From contig JAPONU010000044.1 of the NCBI GenBank assembly GCA_026713745.1, positions 1-5,503 on the forward strand: a DNA stretch of 5,503 bases, in the 5' to 3' direction. The position numbers were made by a program, and so were the translations under genes. The notes beneath the pieces are model-generated. The model was not told the origin of the DNA. It saw only the letters and a list, made by a program, of their open reading frames with translations, and made no database searches. The DNA is from a bacterium (GTDB lineage: Bacteria; Actinomycetota; Acidimicrobiia; Acidimicrobiales; CATQHL01). Below are positions 5,189 through 5,503 of this stretch, piece after piece; the stretch's first letter is position 1, and the number at the start of each line of letters is the position of its first letter.

Positions 5189-5503
5189 CGTCGTCGAACT
5201 GGACTTCGGAGTCCCCGCCGAGCGAGAGGCCGGCTTCCGACGCCCGGCGGTCGTGGTGACCGCGCAACGACTGCTCGACGGTTCCCCTGCCGTGATCCAA
5301 GTGGTTCCCATCACCTCGACGGTCCGTGGCTTCGACACCGAGGTCCGAGTGGAGCCCGATCGTTTCAATGGGCTCTCACAGAGTTCTGCCGTCCAATGCC
5401 ACCACGTCCGCGCCGTCACCGCGAGTCGGGTCGAGGAAAGAAGAGGCCACATCGGCCCGGTTGTGCTCGGCCAGATCCGCGAGGTGCTCGGCCGCATCCT
5501 CGA
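5172..5503 (+). CDS. mazF: MazF/PemK-family toxin endoribonuclease (3' end outside the window)
   Basis: The frame is open from the ATG at 5172 to the window edge, giving 110 codons and two extra bases. MazF proteins are about 105-120 residues, so only the last few are likely missing. It starts with the family opening GDVVELDFG (5-13). REAGFRRPAVVVTAQ (18-32) contains the conserved Arg of the RPAVV motif. VVPITST (44-50) holds the conserved Thr of the active site. GLSQSSAV (67-74) and a C-terminal RRGHIGPVVLGQIREVLGRI helix region complete the SH3-like fold. MazF toxins cut single-stranded RNA at short motifs and halt translation or ribosome maturation until neutralised; the motif cut by this one cannot be predicted. 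It overlaps the antitoxin gene by 17 bases and lacks its own ribosome binding site, so its output should be tied to antitoxin translation. GC is lower than in the kinase gene (about 58-63% in two lines counted), which agrees with a mobile history. Confidence 0.92.
   Translation, partial: MLTSGDVVELDFGVPAEREAGFRRPAVVVTAQRLLDGSPAVIQVVPITSTVRGFDTEVRVEPDRFNGLSQSSAVQCHHVRAVTASRVEERRGHIGPVVLGQIREVLGRIL

Overview
The window looks like chromosomal DNA of a high-GC actinobacterium (Actinomycetota). I counted 73-80% GC in sample 60-base lines of the ribokinase gene. The other signs are a two-module VOC protein of the mycobacterial CFP32/Rv0577 type, TANNNT -10 elements set so that transcripts would begin at or a few bases before the ATG, and a tRNA gene with an encoded CCA end. 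A less-studied lineage such as Acidimicrobiia would fit, but I cannot place it below phylum.

Left part (1-1937, + strand): an upstream stretch with no convincing gene leads to a strong Shine-Dalgarno site. A two-gene unit follows: a double-module VOC (glyoxalase/dioxygenase fold) protein and, after a 4-base gap, a ribokinase-type PfkB sugar kinase. The kinase has no good ribosome binding site of its own, so it is probably translated by coupling.

Middle part (1994-3082): a minus-strand remnant of an AlbA_2/RecG-C-like ATP-binding regulator converges on the kinase gene. It has lost its whole N-terminal half, with the break inside the ATPase N-box. The break lies beside a lower-GC stretch (48% over 2821-2880) that holds a paired direct repeat with a 127-base offset. 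This is the most scar-like part of the window.

Right-middle part (3083-4304, - strand): an EamA/DMT-family ten-helix transporter gene, and upstream of it a tRNA-Ser(GCT) gene. The tRNA is divergent from the next gene.

Right end (4374-5503, + strand): an AhpD-like (CMD family) peroxidase-related protein with a CxxC-xxx-H centre, then a type II toxin-antitoxin pair. The antitoxin is a short ribbon-helix-helix protein; the MazF/PemK-like toxin overlaps it by 17 bases and runs off the window. The 47-base gap before the antitoxin contains three adjacent palindromes with CAGA half-sites exactly 12 bases apart, overlapping a candidate leaderless promoter. This is a compact putative autoregulatory operator.

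No CRISPR array, intact insertion sequence or clearly new multi-gene system is visible. The best leads are the toxin-antitoxin operator, the repeat pair at the truncation point, and the recurring start-proximal TAGGCT/TAGTCT promoter elements.
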